Source: an uncultured Lysobacterales bacterium (GTDB lineage: Bacteria > Pseudomonadota > Gammaproteobacteria > Xanthomonadales > SZUA-36). From it: 10,464 bases of DNA. The stretch's first letter is position 1. Every line of letters starts with the position of its first letter. The notes under the pieces are model-generated. The model saw nothing but the letters and a program-made list of their open reading frames with translations. It was not told where the DNA came from and did not search any database. Position numbers and translations under genes: made by a program. The stretch covers positions 1-10,464 of the forward strand of contig CALKKN010000290.1 in the NCBI GenBank assembly GCA_937995275.1, given 5' to 3'. Shown here in pieces: positions 1 to 6,901 of this stretch.

Positions 1-199
1 ACGGCGGAATACCGTAGGGCGTTTCCCATGCCTCGAAAAAGGGATTGACGTCCTCCGCTGCGGCCGGCACCGCTGCGACCGGCGGCTGAGTCGAATCCTG
101 GGCCGCCGTTTGTTCTGAGCGCTCGCCGCAACCGTTGAGGCCGGCCATAAAGACGAGGACCAACAACGCGGCGGATACGATACGATGCTTGAACTTCAT
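1..199 (-). CDS. Partial lipoprotein, probable M3-family (Dcp-like) oligopeptidase, N-terminus only
   Basis: Only the first 66 codons are inside the window; the gene runs off the left edge. Translation starts MKFKHRIVSAALLVLVFMAG and continues to LNGC at residues 21-24. This is a basic n-region, a hydrophobic stretch and a lipobox-like cysteine (C24), so the product should be an exported lipoprotein. A Ser/Gln/Ala/Pro-rich linker follows, then DVNPFFEAWETPYGIPP near residues 50-66. That segment resembles the start of the mature part of M3 zinc metallopeptidases of the peptidyl-dipeptidase Dcp / oligopeptidase A type, which degrade short peptides. The HExxH active site would lie outside the window, so the family call rests on this short stretch only. 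The ATG at 199 is preceded by AGGG about 6 bases upstream. It is separated from the PrsW gene by 121 bp and probably has its own promoter. Confidence 0.6.
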   Translation of the reverse strand, partial: MKFKHRIVSAALLVLVFMAGLNGCGERSEQTAAQDSTQPPVAAVPAAAEDVNPFFEAWETPYGIPP

Positions 200-320
200 G
201 GTTTTCCCTGTGTGGTTCGAATACCCGTACACGCTAACATTTCATGCCGGAATGGCACGTGCCACAGGTCATATGCGGGGGCTTCCGCGGGTGGTCGGGA
301 GCGTCGCTGCCCAGCAAGTG
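200..320. promoter_or_regulatory. Intergenic region upstream of the M3-like peptidase gene, with a 12-bp perfect palindrome
   Basis: These 121 bp separate the stop of the PrsW gene from the start of the leftward peptidase gene and should hold the latter's promoter. The clearest structure is TGGCACGTGCCA at 253-264, a perfect 12-bp palindrome about 55 bp upstream of the ATG. It could be an operator. I see no convincing -35/-10 pair and no terminator hairpin with a T-tract behind the PrsW gene. Confidence 0.3.
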
Positions 321-1337
321 TTATCGCCGCCCGATGACCTGCATCTGCCAGAGGTCTTTCCGTTCCAGCAGCAGGAAAGGCTTCATGGCCAGGCAACCGG
401 TCTTGCCGATACTCTGTTCGAGAAATCGCAGTTCCTCGAATTTTTCACGCGTGCGCTCGCCGACCGGAAGCTCGAGGCCATTCTCGCGCGCCATCAGGGC
501 GGCCTTCGCACGAATCGCGAGTTCGGTGTAAACCCTCAGGTAGCAGAGCATGTCGGCCACCACCGGCCCTTCGAATTTGCTGCGCAGATCGTCGAGGAAA
601 CGGCCGATCCTGGAGTCGGAGAACTCGCCGGACGTGATCATCGCAATCAGCCTGGCATCGGCATCGAAGTCGATTTCCAGCCACCGGTGGAGGGCCGCGG
701 CGCTCCGTTGGAAGACCAGGCCCAGCAGCGGCGGCAGCACGATCAGCGTGCCAACCGCCTGCAGCACCGGCGCCACCAGGAAATGGTTGTAGATCGAGTG
801 CAGGAACGCGGCGACGGCCAAGCCCGGCAGGTAGTACAGCGGATTGATCTTCATCTGCCGTTCGGTCAGCGTCTGCGACAGGATCGCGAAGATCGCGGTG
901 ACACCGCCATGCATGATGGCGGTGCCGAAGCCCCGCACGATCCAGACGCCCAGGCTGGCAGTGCCGAAGGCCTGCAGGTAAAAGACATTTTCAACCAATG
1001 CAAAACCGGCGCCGACCGCGAAGCCCATGATGGCGGCATCCACCAGGAATCCGATGCGATGGGAGCGGAAGAGGTAGACAATGACCAGCGCTTTGAGCAC
1101 CTCCTCGCTGATCGGCGACACGTAACGCGAGAAGCGGGCCAGATCTATGTCGAGCAGGTCCAGCAGCCAGCCGTTCACATACATCGCGGCGAAGGCCGTC
1201 AGCCCACCCACGGCGATAACGGCCAGCACGCGCTTCAGGCTGACCAGCTTGTAGCTGTCCATCCAGACCAGAACAAACAGGAAGATGACCACGGGTAGGA
1301 GGCCCACGGGCGCCCGGATGAACCACTCCACCGGCAT
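321..1337 (-). CDS. PrsW-family intramembrane protease
   Basis: A 338-residue polytopic membrane protein of the PrsW (glutamic-type intramembrane protease) family. Hydrophobic segments lie near residues 10-26, 36-55, 80-92, 100-120, 130-155, 168-190 and 195-210. The family motifs are all present: EEVLK at 78-82 (EExxK), FALVE at 112-116 (FxxxE), H143, and HSIYN at 180-184 (Hxxx[N/D]). Known family role: in Bacillus subtilis PrsW performs site-1 cleavage of the anti-sigma factor RsiW. Many other members are uncharacterised. Residues from about 212 to 338 form a charged, probably cytoplasmic, helical tail. The ATG lies 2 bp after the stop of the metallopeptidase-barrel gene and has no Shine-Dalgarno, so translation is probably coupled to that gene. 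The nearby ECF sigma/anti-sigma pair makes the membrane anti-sigma a candidate substrate, by inference only. Confidence 0.85.
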   Translation of the reverse strand: MPVEWFIRAPVGLLPVVIFLFVLVWMDSYKLVSLKRVLAVIAVGGLTAFAAMYVNGWLLDLLDIDLARFSRYVSPISEEVLKALVIVYLFRSHRIGFLVDAAIMGFAVGAGFALVENVFYLQAFGTASLGVWIVRGFGTAIMHGGVTAIFAILSQTLTERQMKINPLYYLPGLAVAAFLHSIYNHFLVAPVLQAVGTLIVLPPLLGLVFQRSAAALHRWLEIDFDADARLIAMITSGEFSDSRIGRFLDDLRSKFEGPVVADMLCYLRVYTELAIRAKAALMARENGLELPVGERTREKFEELRFLEQSIGKTGCLAMKPFLLLERKDLWQMQVIGRR

Positions 1338-1339
1338 GG

Positions 1340-4291
1340 CTAGAATATTTTCAGCGACAGCATCAGCTCGTCATCGTATTTTTTGCCGTCGATATAGCCT
1401 TGCGCATAGCCGGCCGAGAGTGTCATCGCCAAGCGATGGACGATGGTGAAGTGTAAGTCGACCTGAAGACCCAGGCTGCTGTAGGTTTCCTCGTAGGCGC
1501 TGTCCCCGATATCGGTCATCAGGACACCACCGAACAGCGAAGCGCGCAACCAGGTGAGGTAGAAACTCGGCACTCCGATTTCGCTGAAGAGGATCGGCGG
1601 CAGGTTCCACTCCAGGATCGACTTGGCGAAATCCTGTCCGCCGATCTCGTCGATCTCGAAGCCGGGGAAGCTGTAAAACTCCCGGTAGCGCTTAATCTCG
1701 CTGTCGTCCACGTAATTGTTGCCGAAGGCGCCGAAATACCAATTGGCCAGCGAATTGTCGCGATTGCCGCTGGAAATTCCGGCCGAGTTGTAAAACCAGA
1801 TTGAAGAATGCCTGATAGGCAGCGCGAAGCCGAAATCGAAGCCTGCGCGGACCTTGCCGACGAAATCGCTATCGGCGTAGTCGGCATAGCCCATCGCGTC
1901 CCAGCGAAAGCCCTTCTCGTGGTCGACCGCGCCCAGGGATTTTCGGGTGTGGCTGTAGGACAGGCCTGCGCGGCCGGATGCCAGCTTTTCGAACGTGGTC
2001 GGCACGTTCTGATTGTTGGGCAGCGTGTCCAGGTCGGTGTAGTAGGCGGCGCTCAATTCCACGTCCATGCGGCGCGGAAGTTCATAGATCAGCGCCCGGT
2101 CGTACCGCGTGATGAAGGCATTGCCCTTGCGCGCCCGCTCCGTCGGACCGAACAGGTCGTAAAAATCCGCCAGGTTGTGCCAATAGCGGAAACTCCAGTT
2201 CAACTTGCGATACTCGAGATCGACGTGCAGCCGCTCCTCGGAATCGAGCGAGCTGTCGGGACTGTAGGAAACCGTGGCAGCGAGACCGTTGAGGCCCATC
2301 GGGTCCATGATGTTCATGCGATAACCCAGCGCCGCCGTATCCCGGTAGCCCTCGATGACCGGGTAGCCGGACATCACCTCCAGCTCACGGGGCGGTTGAT
2401 ACATGCCGCGGTGGGTTACCAGGCCATCGAAATCGACTTCCGCAGGCGAGCCGACGGCCCAGTCCCGCACCCCGGGATGCTTCTTCACGATCTCGTTGCC
2501 GAGAAAACGGATCGCGCTGAGATCCTCGAGCGGCACTGGCTCGATGACGCCGGGCTTGAAGCCATCGCCGGTGTATTCGAACACCAGGAGGCGGCCGTCC
2601 GGCATTGGCACCGGCCGGAACAGGCCAGTCTCGGCGTTACTCACCGCCTCGATATCGCCCGTGGCCACCTCGTAGCGGAAAATATTGGAAATGCCCGTGT
2701 AGTACGAGCTACCGTACAGATAGCGGCCATCCGGCGAAAAAACGAAACCCTCGGGCACCGCATGGCCGAAATCAAATTGCTGCAGCGGAACCCGTTCTCC
2801 ATTTTCGAGTTCCTGGATGCGGTAAATCCGCAGGAAATGCCTGCCATCGATTGCCGCCACTGTGGCCGAAAACAGCGTTCCATCCGGTGAGACGTCTATC
2901 TCGGAGGGCACCATCCCATATGGCCAGGAATGGATGTCTTCCCATTGGTCGTAGGGTGCCGGGATGCGCACCAGCGTGACGAGGCCGTTCTGGTGCCGCA
3001 GGCCATACAGGCTGCTTGTGGTGTGGTCGAATACCAGGTCACCGATACGCGCATCCTTCATCAGCCGCTGCGGCTTGCCGCCGTCCAGGCTGACCGTCAT
3101 CAGGTCACGGTATTCGTTGTTGTCGTTGGTGTAGAAAACGGTTCGGGTTCGCTCATCGAAGGCCAGTGCGGTCACCTTGAACAGCATCGGCCCTATGACG
3201 TCGGTGATCCGTCGGGTCGAGCGATCGTCGAGGGAGTACTCCCCGATATGGGCGACAACACCCGGGTAACGGAAGGCCGCGATGACACTGTTGTTACCCG
3301 CATCGATGAACGAACGCGAGATCGAGCCCAACCCCCGTTCCGTCAATGGTTCGATGTTGGTCAGCGGGTGTTGGCGGACGGTCTCGAGATTGGCCTGCTG
3401 AAATCCGTGCTCAAATTCGATCCAGTCGTCCCAGGCGTCTTCCAGGGATTTGCCGAAAACGTGCTGGAACTGGGTTGCGTAGTAGCGTTTGCTGTCTTCG
3501 TCCCGCCGGAGCCATTGCACGACATGCTCCGGGGAATAGTGGTAAGCGAGGTAGTTGAAGAATCGGGTCCCGTACAGGTACGCATTCACGCCAACCTGGA
3601 AATCGATGCGGGTGCCCTGGGAGACTACACCGAGGTTGCTGTAGAAATGTGCATCGTCACGGACCATGGAACGGAACACCATTTCATCGTAGGCACCTTG
3701 CGCTCGGCCGATCCCACCCGCCATCCAGGTTTCGAGGAACACGGCACTGCCCTCGGTAAACCAGCGCGGTGTGACGGCTCGGGGCGATGCCAGGTAGAAC
3801 CAGAGTACAGACTCGGGATTCTCCTGGATCGGGGATGGTTTGCCGAGAAAAACCCGGCGCCAGAATTTGTCCTGCTCGTTCCACACATCGCTGCTCGCCA
3901 CGTGTACCAACTCGTGGTTCATGGTCATGAACACGCGTTCGCTGGCGGGAACCGTCTCAAAAACGCGATTCAGGGGTGCAATGTCCAACTTGATCGAGTT
4001 GGTGGGTACGGAGCCGGCCGAAGCGTTCCCCTGGTCGTAGAAATCGGTCAGCAGCAGTGTAGTCTTTTCCCACGGCTTCCAGTCGAAAATGGATTGCTGG
4101 AATTCCATGGAATTGTGGAAACTGCGGCCTACGTGAGGCACGAGATAGGTTTGCAACGGATCAACGTAGAGCAGCCTGAGTTCGTCGGTCTCCACTACAC
4201 TGAGCTCTATCGAGCCAGCACCAAGCTCACTCCCGACCAGAGCCAGCACGAGGAGCAAGAGCGCCCGTTTAGCCTTACAGCCGTGATTCAC
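1340..4291 (-). CDS. Secreted HExxH metallopeptidase / beta-propeller / Omp85-like barrel fusion protein
   Basis: I place the start at the GTG at 4291, because GGAGGG lies 7 bases before it and it opens directly into a signal peptide (NHGCKAKRALLLLVLALVG). The upstream in-frame ATG at 4327 is the alternative and would add 12 residues. From the GTG the protein has 983 residues. Residues about 28-300 hold HELVH at 126-130 and a downstream FTEGSAVF with E180, the zinc-ligand layout of gluzincins (peptidase MA-like). Residues about 320-620 contain repeated SPDG-type strands (VSPDGTL, FSPDGRYLYG), typical of TolB/WD40-like propellers. From about 660 to the end the sequence alternates aromatic and polar residues, has an FPGFEIDEIGG...LEWNLP segment near 875-898 resembling the Omp85 loop-6 region, and ends in Phe, like barrel proteins recognised by BAM. 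No POTRA domain is apparent. Exact substrate and role are unknown. It is cotranscribed with the PrsW gene. Confidence 0.75.
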   Translation of the reverse strand: MNHGCKAKRALLLLVLALVGSELGAGSIELSVVETDELRLLYVDPLQTYLVPHVGRSFHNSMEFQQSIFDWKPWEKTTLLLTDFYDQGNASAGSVPTNSIKLDIAPLNRVFETVPASERVFMTMNHELVHVASSDVWNEQDKFWRRVFLGKPSPIQENPESVLWFYLASPRAVTPRWFTEGSAVFLETWMAGGIGRAQGAYDEMVFRSMVRDDAHFYSNLGVVSQGTRIDFQVGVNAYLYGTRFFNYLAYHYSPEHVVQWLRRDEDSKRYYATQFQHVFGKSLEDAWDDWIEFEHGFQQANLETVRQHPLTNIEPLTERGLGSISRSFIDAGNNSVIAAFRYPGVVAHIGEYSLDDRSTRRITDVIGPMLFKVTALAFDERTRTVFYTNDNNEYRDLMTVSLDGGKPQRLMKDARIGDLVFDHTTSSLYGLRHQNGLVTLVRIPAPYDQWEDIHSWPYGMVPSEIDVSPDGTLFSATVAAIDGRHFLRIYRIQELENGERVPLQQFDFGHAVPEGFVFSPDGRYLYGSSYYTGISNIFRYEVATGDIEAVSNAETGLFRPVPMPDGRLLVFEYTGDGFKPGVIEPVPLEDLSAIRFLGNEIVKKHPGVRDWAVGSPAEVDFDGLVTHRGMYQPPRELEVMSGYPVIEGYRDTAALGYRMNIMDPMGLNGLAATVSYSPDSSLDSEERLHVDLEYRKLNWSFRYWHNLADFYDLFGPTERARKGNAFITRYDRALIYELPRRMDVELSAAYYTDLDTLPNNQNVPTTFEKLASGRAGLSYSHTRKSLGAVDHEKGFRWDAMGYADYADSDFVGKVRAGFDFGFALPIRHSSIWFYNSAGISSGNRDNSLANWYFGAFGNNYVDDSEIKRYREFYSFPGFEIDEIGGQDFAKSILEWNLPPILFSEIGVPSFYLTWLRASLFGGVLMTDIGDSAYEETYSSLGLQVDLHFTIVHRLAMTLSAGYAQGYIDGKKYDDELMLSLKIF

Positions 4292-4350
4292 TTCTGTCCC
4301 TCCCTCCACGATGGCATACCCCGGCATCCGCCAGATGACCTATGGATGTT

Positions 4351-4363
4351 AATACAGCCCAGC
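4351..4363 (-). repeat. 13-bp shared upstream motif, copy 1 (GCTGGGCTGTATT on the - strand)
   Basis: On the minus strand GCTGGGCTGTATT lies about 60 bases upstream of the GTG of the metallopeptidase-barrel gene, just after the T-tract of the terminator. The identical 13-mer occurs at 6902-6914, immediately before the ECF sigma start, again 3-4 bases after a T-tract. It could be a shared promoter element. With only two copies, chance is not excluded. Confidence 0.3.
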
Positions 4364-4367
4364 GAAC

Positions 4368-4403
4368 AAAAAAAAACCGCCTGCACGAATGCAGGCGGTT
4401 TTT
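4368..4403 (-). terminator. Rho-independent terminator of the six-gene sigma/repeat-protein operon
   Basis: The core stem ACCGCCTGCA (4376-4385) pairs with TGCAGGCGGT (4390-4399) around a four-base loop. A/T pairs extend it to 4372-4403. Read on the minus strand it ends in a run of nine T (complement of 4368-4376). It lies about 20 bp beyond the stop of the repeat-protein gene and separates that operon from the metallopeptidase/PrsW unit. A shorter T-run on the other strand could make it weakly bidirectional, but no rightward gene approaches it. Confidence 0.9.
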
Positions 4404-4423
4404 ATCGTTAAAACGTTCAGGTA

Positions 4424-5536
4424 TTAGCGTTCAGTTGCGCGGTTATCCATTGCGTGGTCGCGCAGTCGGCCCACAAAGGCCGGGTCACGCAACAGGCCGG
4501 AAAAGGCCGGATCGCGCAGCAGGCCGCTGAAAGCCGGGTCGCGGAGTAGACCGGTAAAGGCCGGGTCGCGCAGCAGGCCGCTGAAAGCCGGGTCGCGCAG
4601 CAGGCCGCTGAAAGCCGGGTCGCGGAGTAGACCGGTAAAGGCCGGGTCACGCAAAAGGCCGGTGAAAGCCGGATCGCGCAACAGGCCGCTGAAGGCCGGA
4701 TCGCGCAGTTTGTCGTTGAAGGCCGGGTCGCGCAGCAGACCGCTGAACGCAGGGTCGCGCAGCAGACCGGTGAACTTGTCGTCGCGCATCAAGCCGCTGA
4801 AGGCCGGGTCGCGCAGCAGGTCGGTGAAGGCCGGGTCACGCAGCAGGTCGGTGAAAGCCGGGTCGCGCAGCAGACCGCTGAAGGCCGGATCGGCGAGCTT
4901 GTCGGCGAACGCCGGATCACGCAGCTTGTCGTTGAAGGCCGGGTCGCGCAGCAGGCCGCTAAAGGCCGGATCGCGCAGCAGTCCGCTAAAGGCCGGATCG
5001 CGCAGCAGTCCGGAAAACGCCGGGTCACGCAGCTTGTCGTTGAAGGCCGGGTCGCGCAGCAGGCCGCTGAAGGCCGGGTCGCGCAGCAGGTCGGTGAAAG
5101 CCGGGTCGCGCATCAGACCGGAGAAGGCCGGATCGCGCAACTTGTCGTTGAAGGCCGGGTCGCGTAACAGGTCGGTAAACGCGGGATCGCGCAACAGGCC
5201 GCTGAACGCGGGATCGCGCAACAGGCCGGTGAATGCCGGGTCGGCAAGTGCATCACGGAAGGCTTCAATTTCCAGCGCTTCGATCATCGCCTCGTTGGTG
5301 ACGAGCATTTCGAACTCGTCGGTCTGCATGAATCGCGCCAGCGTATCGTCACCCAACACGACATCGTCGCTCTCGATCTGGCCTGCGCGATAACGCTCTG
5401 CGGGAACGATGGTGCCGGCGGCATCTTTTCCGCTCGGCAGGTAGCTGTCACCCAGGAACATGATTGCACCCGCTGCAATGACGAGCGCGCCTACGAGCAC
5501 CCAAATCTTTGCATTACCACTCTGTCTCATCTTCAT
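4424..5536 (-). CDS. Membrane-anchored nonapeptide-repeat protein, last gene of the ECF sigma operon
   Basis: The product has 370 residues. Residues about 10-29 (IWVLVGALVIAAGAIMFLG) form one hydrophobic segment after a basic N-terminus, so the protein is probably an inner-membrane-anchored periplasmic protein or, less likely, secreted. Residues 31-60 are a linker. Residues 61-96 contain four degenerate 9-residue units, and residues 97-366 contain 30 tandem units of consensus LRDPAFSGL; the last unit (LRDHAMDNR) is decayed. Only unit positions 7-9 vary much: SGL, TGL, TDL, NDK, with single ADK and VGR. There is no cysteine. AGGAG lies 6 bases before the ATG at 5536; a second in-frame ATG two codons later is possible. 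The gene starts 56 bp after the anti-sigma gene and ends at a strong terminator. I do not recognise the family. The DPxF...LL pattern loosely recalls the Asp-Pro helical motifs of STI1/ubiquilin-type domains, which is a resemblance only. A role as envelope sensor or binding scaffold is inferred from operon position. Confidence 0.9.
   Translation of the reverse strand: MKMRQSGNAKIWVLVGALVIAAGAIMFLGDSYLPSGKDAAGTIVPAERYRAGQIESDDVVLGDDTLARFMQTDEFEMLVTNEAMIEALEIEAFRDALADPAFTGLLRDPAFSGLLRDPAFTDLLRDPAFNDKLRDPAFSGLMRDPAFTDLLRDPAFSGLLRDPAFNDKLRDPAFSGLLRDPAFSGLLRDPAFSGLLRDPAFNDKLRDPAFADKLADPAFSGLLRDPAFTDLLRDPAFTDLLRDPAFSGLMRDDKFTGLLRDPAFSGLLRDPAFNDKLRDPAFSGLLRDPAFTGLLRDPAFTGLLRDPAFSGLLRDPAFSGLLRDPAFTGLLRDPAFSGLLRDPAFSGLLRDPAFVGRLRDHAMDNRATER
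4439..5248 (-). repeat. 30 tandem copies of a 27-bp coding repeat
   Basis: The array spans 810 bp in exact 27-bp steps with no frame break, encoding 30 nonapeptides. Most units keep L-R-D-P-A-F at positions 1-6. Exceptions are LADPAF (units 1 and 14), MRDPAF (unit 6), MRDDKF (unit 18) and the final LRDHAM. Silent differences between units, such as different alanine and phenylalanine codons, show that many copies are not brand new. Two longer duplications are also visible: a 56-bp identity 81 bp apart (4512 and 4593) and a 44-bp identity 108 bp apart (4917 and 5025). Confidence 0.97.
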
Positions 5537-5592
5537 CTCTCTCTCCTAAGTCTCCCTTCGCCAAATTTCCCCGCGCACGGCAATCAGCCCAT

Positions 5593-6345
5593 TCAGGACT
5601 GATCCCGGTCGCTGGATACCACTACGGTGATCTGCTTCGCATCCACGGCCTGAGCGCCGCGGTCCTTGCGAAGGAATACCGCGAATTGCTGCCATCCCTG
5701 GTTCACCACACGCAAAGTCCCCCCGGAAATTGCAACCGAATCGAAGACCGGGTCGGCATCGCCAGCCGGCTGCGCGAAGCCCCCAAACAACAGGCCGGTG
5801 CCGTCCAGGCCCACTTCGATCTCGGTCCGTTCTTCGGACTCGAGATCAAAATTCATCACATATACGCCCTCCTGGTCGCGCACCGAAATCTTCCCGGAGA
5901 AGCCGTCGCCGCTAACCAGCAGGTCGTTCTTAAGAGGAACCCGTTCACCGGGCTCACTCGTCACCATCGTTCCGACCATTCGGGACGTGTCACCGTCCAT
6001 CCCGCGCTCGGGTCCGAGTTCATAGAAGCCGACCGCCAACAGCAGTCCGGCCGTAAACGCCAGGCCGGCGGGCGCGGGCTGGAACGACGAAAACAGGGTG
6101 GCGAGTGAAAATGAGGGCTTTGCCGGTCCCGGCGACAATCGGCTCACAACCTGCCAGGTGAGTCCGGGCGGAGGGTCCAGCTCGGGAGCGTTGTCCAGGA
6201 GGTGGGCCAGTTTGCGCAGCTCCGCCTGCATGGTCCGCGCTTCAGCGGAGCCTGCGAGGGCTGCCTCGAGTTCTTCCTTCTCCGCGGCATCGAGCTCACT
6301 GTCGATGTTCGCGTTGATCAGGTTCAGAATGCGCTCTTCCAACAT
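5593..6345 (-). CDS. Single-pass membrane anti-sigma factor, zinc-less type, for the adjacent ECF sigma
   Basis: The product has 250 residues. Residues 1-60 (NLINANIDSELDAAEKEELE...) resemble the anti-sigma domain that clamps ECF sigma factors. The usual ligand pattern Hxxx-CxxC is replaced: the aligned stretch reads LEAALAGSAEAR and the whole protein has no cysteine, so it should not bind zinc. Residues about 91-110 (APAGLAFTAGLLLAVGFYEL) form one transmembrane segment. Residues 111-250 would be a periplasmic, mostly beta-type domain of unknown fold. The gene begins 15 bp after the sigma stop, and its GAGGGG ribosome site overlaps that stop, so coupled translation and near-equal expression are likely. 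The function is inferred from position, topology and the N-terminal pattern. It is a candidate target for regulated proteolysis, possibly by the PrsW homologue. Confidence 0.72.
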   Translation of the reverse strand: MLEERILNLINANIDSELDAAEKEELEAALAGSAEARTMQAELRKLAHLLDNAPELDPPPGLTWQVVSRLSPGPAKPSFSLATLFSSFQPAPAGLAFTAGLLLAVGFYELGPERGMDGDTSRMVGTMVTSEPGERVPLKNDLLVSGDGFSGKISVRDQEGVYVMNFDLESEERTEIEVGLDGTGLLFGGFAQPAGDADPVFDSVAISGGTLRVVNQGWQQFAVFLRKDRGAQAVDAKQITVVVSSDRDQS

Positions 6346-6360
6346 GATGGGTTCTGCCCC

Positions 6361-6900
6361 TCAGTGTACGCCGCTGGCCAGCAGTTGGTCCTTCATCAGC
6401 TGTCGCGCCGAGTAGAGTCTCGATTTGACCGTCTTTTCAGATATCTGCAGAATCTCGCTGATCTGCCGGTAGCTGCGATCCGAAAAGTGCCGCAGTACCA
6501 ACACCGTTCTGTAGTGGTCAGGCAGCGCCATCAATGCCTCCTGCACCTGGTGTGCAAATTCGCCGGCCTCAGTCTCACGGTAGGGGCCGGGGCTGTTGTC
6601 CGCCGCAGACTCGTCGACCTGCTGGTGCCCCCTGTTACGCTTGGCCTGATTAATCGATTCATTGATTGCAATTCGGTATATCCAGCTGAAAAACTTGTAC
6701 TTCGGGTCGTAACTGTCCAGATGTTCGAAGGCCTTCAGAAACGCTGCCTGCGTCGCATCGGCCGCATCCTCCGAATTTCCCAGTATCCGGTAGGCCGCGT
6801 TGTAGAGGGGTCTCTGGTACTCGTCGATCAGCGCGGCGAGCGCCCTTCGGTCACCGCGCAAGCACCTCTTGACGAGCACATGACCCCGGCTATCGACCAC
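6361..6900 (-). CDS. ECF (group 4) sigma-70 family RNA polymerase sigma factor
   Basis: The product has 179 residues, normal for ECF sigma factors. Region 2 spans about residues 20-90, with YNAAYRILGN (33-42), DAADATQAAFLKAF (45-58) and FFSWIYRIAINESIN (70-84), the core-binding and -10-recognition segment. Region 4 spans about 118-170, with ALPDHYRTVLVLRHF (125-139) and a helix-turn-helix around YRQISEILQISEKTVKSRLYSARQ. There is no region 3. The start is GTG at 6900, where the product aligns with typical ECF N-termini (VLVKRCLRGD). Its ribosome site is weak (GGG only), and an in-frame GTG at 6879 behind GGGG is the alternative. It lies 37 bp after the STAS gene and 15 bp before the anti-sigma gene. 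Targets are not visible here; ECF factors often drive their own operon. Confidence 0.95.
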   Translation of the reverse strand: MVDSRGHVLVKRCLRGDRRALAALIDEYQRPLYNAAYRILGNSEDAADATQAAFLKAFEHLDSYDPKYKFFSWIYRIAINESINQAKRNRGHQQVDESAADNSPGPYRETEAGEFAHQVQEALMALPDHYRTVLVLRHFSDRSYRQISEILQISEKTVKSRLYSARQLMKDQLLASGVH

Positions 6901-6901
6901 A

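Noticed and set aside
135..1298. 387-codon rightward open frame across the M3 start and PrsW gene
   Set aside because: It is antisense to the clear PrsW motifs and has no family resemblance or ribosome site.
2930..4411. 493-codon rightward open frame antisense to the metallopeptidase-barrel gene
   Set aside because: High-GC antisense shadow. The opposite strand encodes recognisable domains throughout, and the rightward product has no recognisable motif and runs through the terminator.
4439..5248. CRISPR array
   Set aside because: The 27-bp repeats are directly contiguous with no unique spacers, stay in frame, and encode a regular protein repeat.
4662..5393. Long rightward open frame of Lys-Ala-Gly-Ser-Arg-Ser repeats opposite the repeat gene
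   Set aside because: A 27-bp repeat without a stop in a given frame keeps that frame open over the whole array. There is no ribosome site or promoter, and the minus-strand frame has a signal/anchor segment, a good ribosome site and an operon context.
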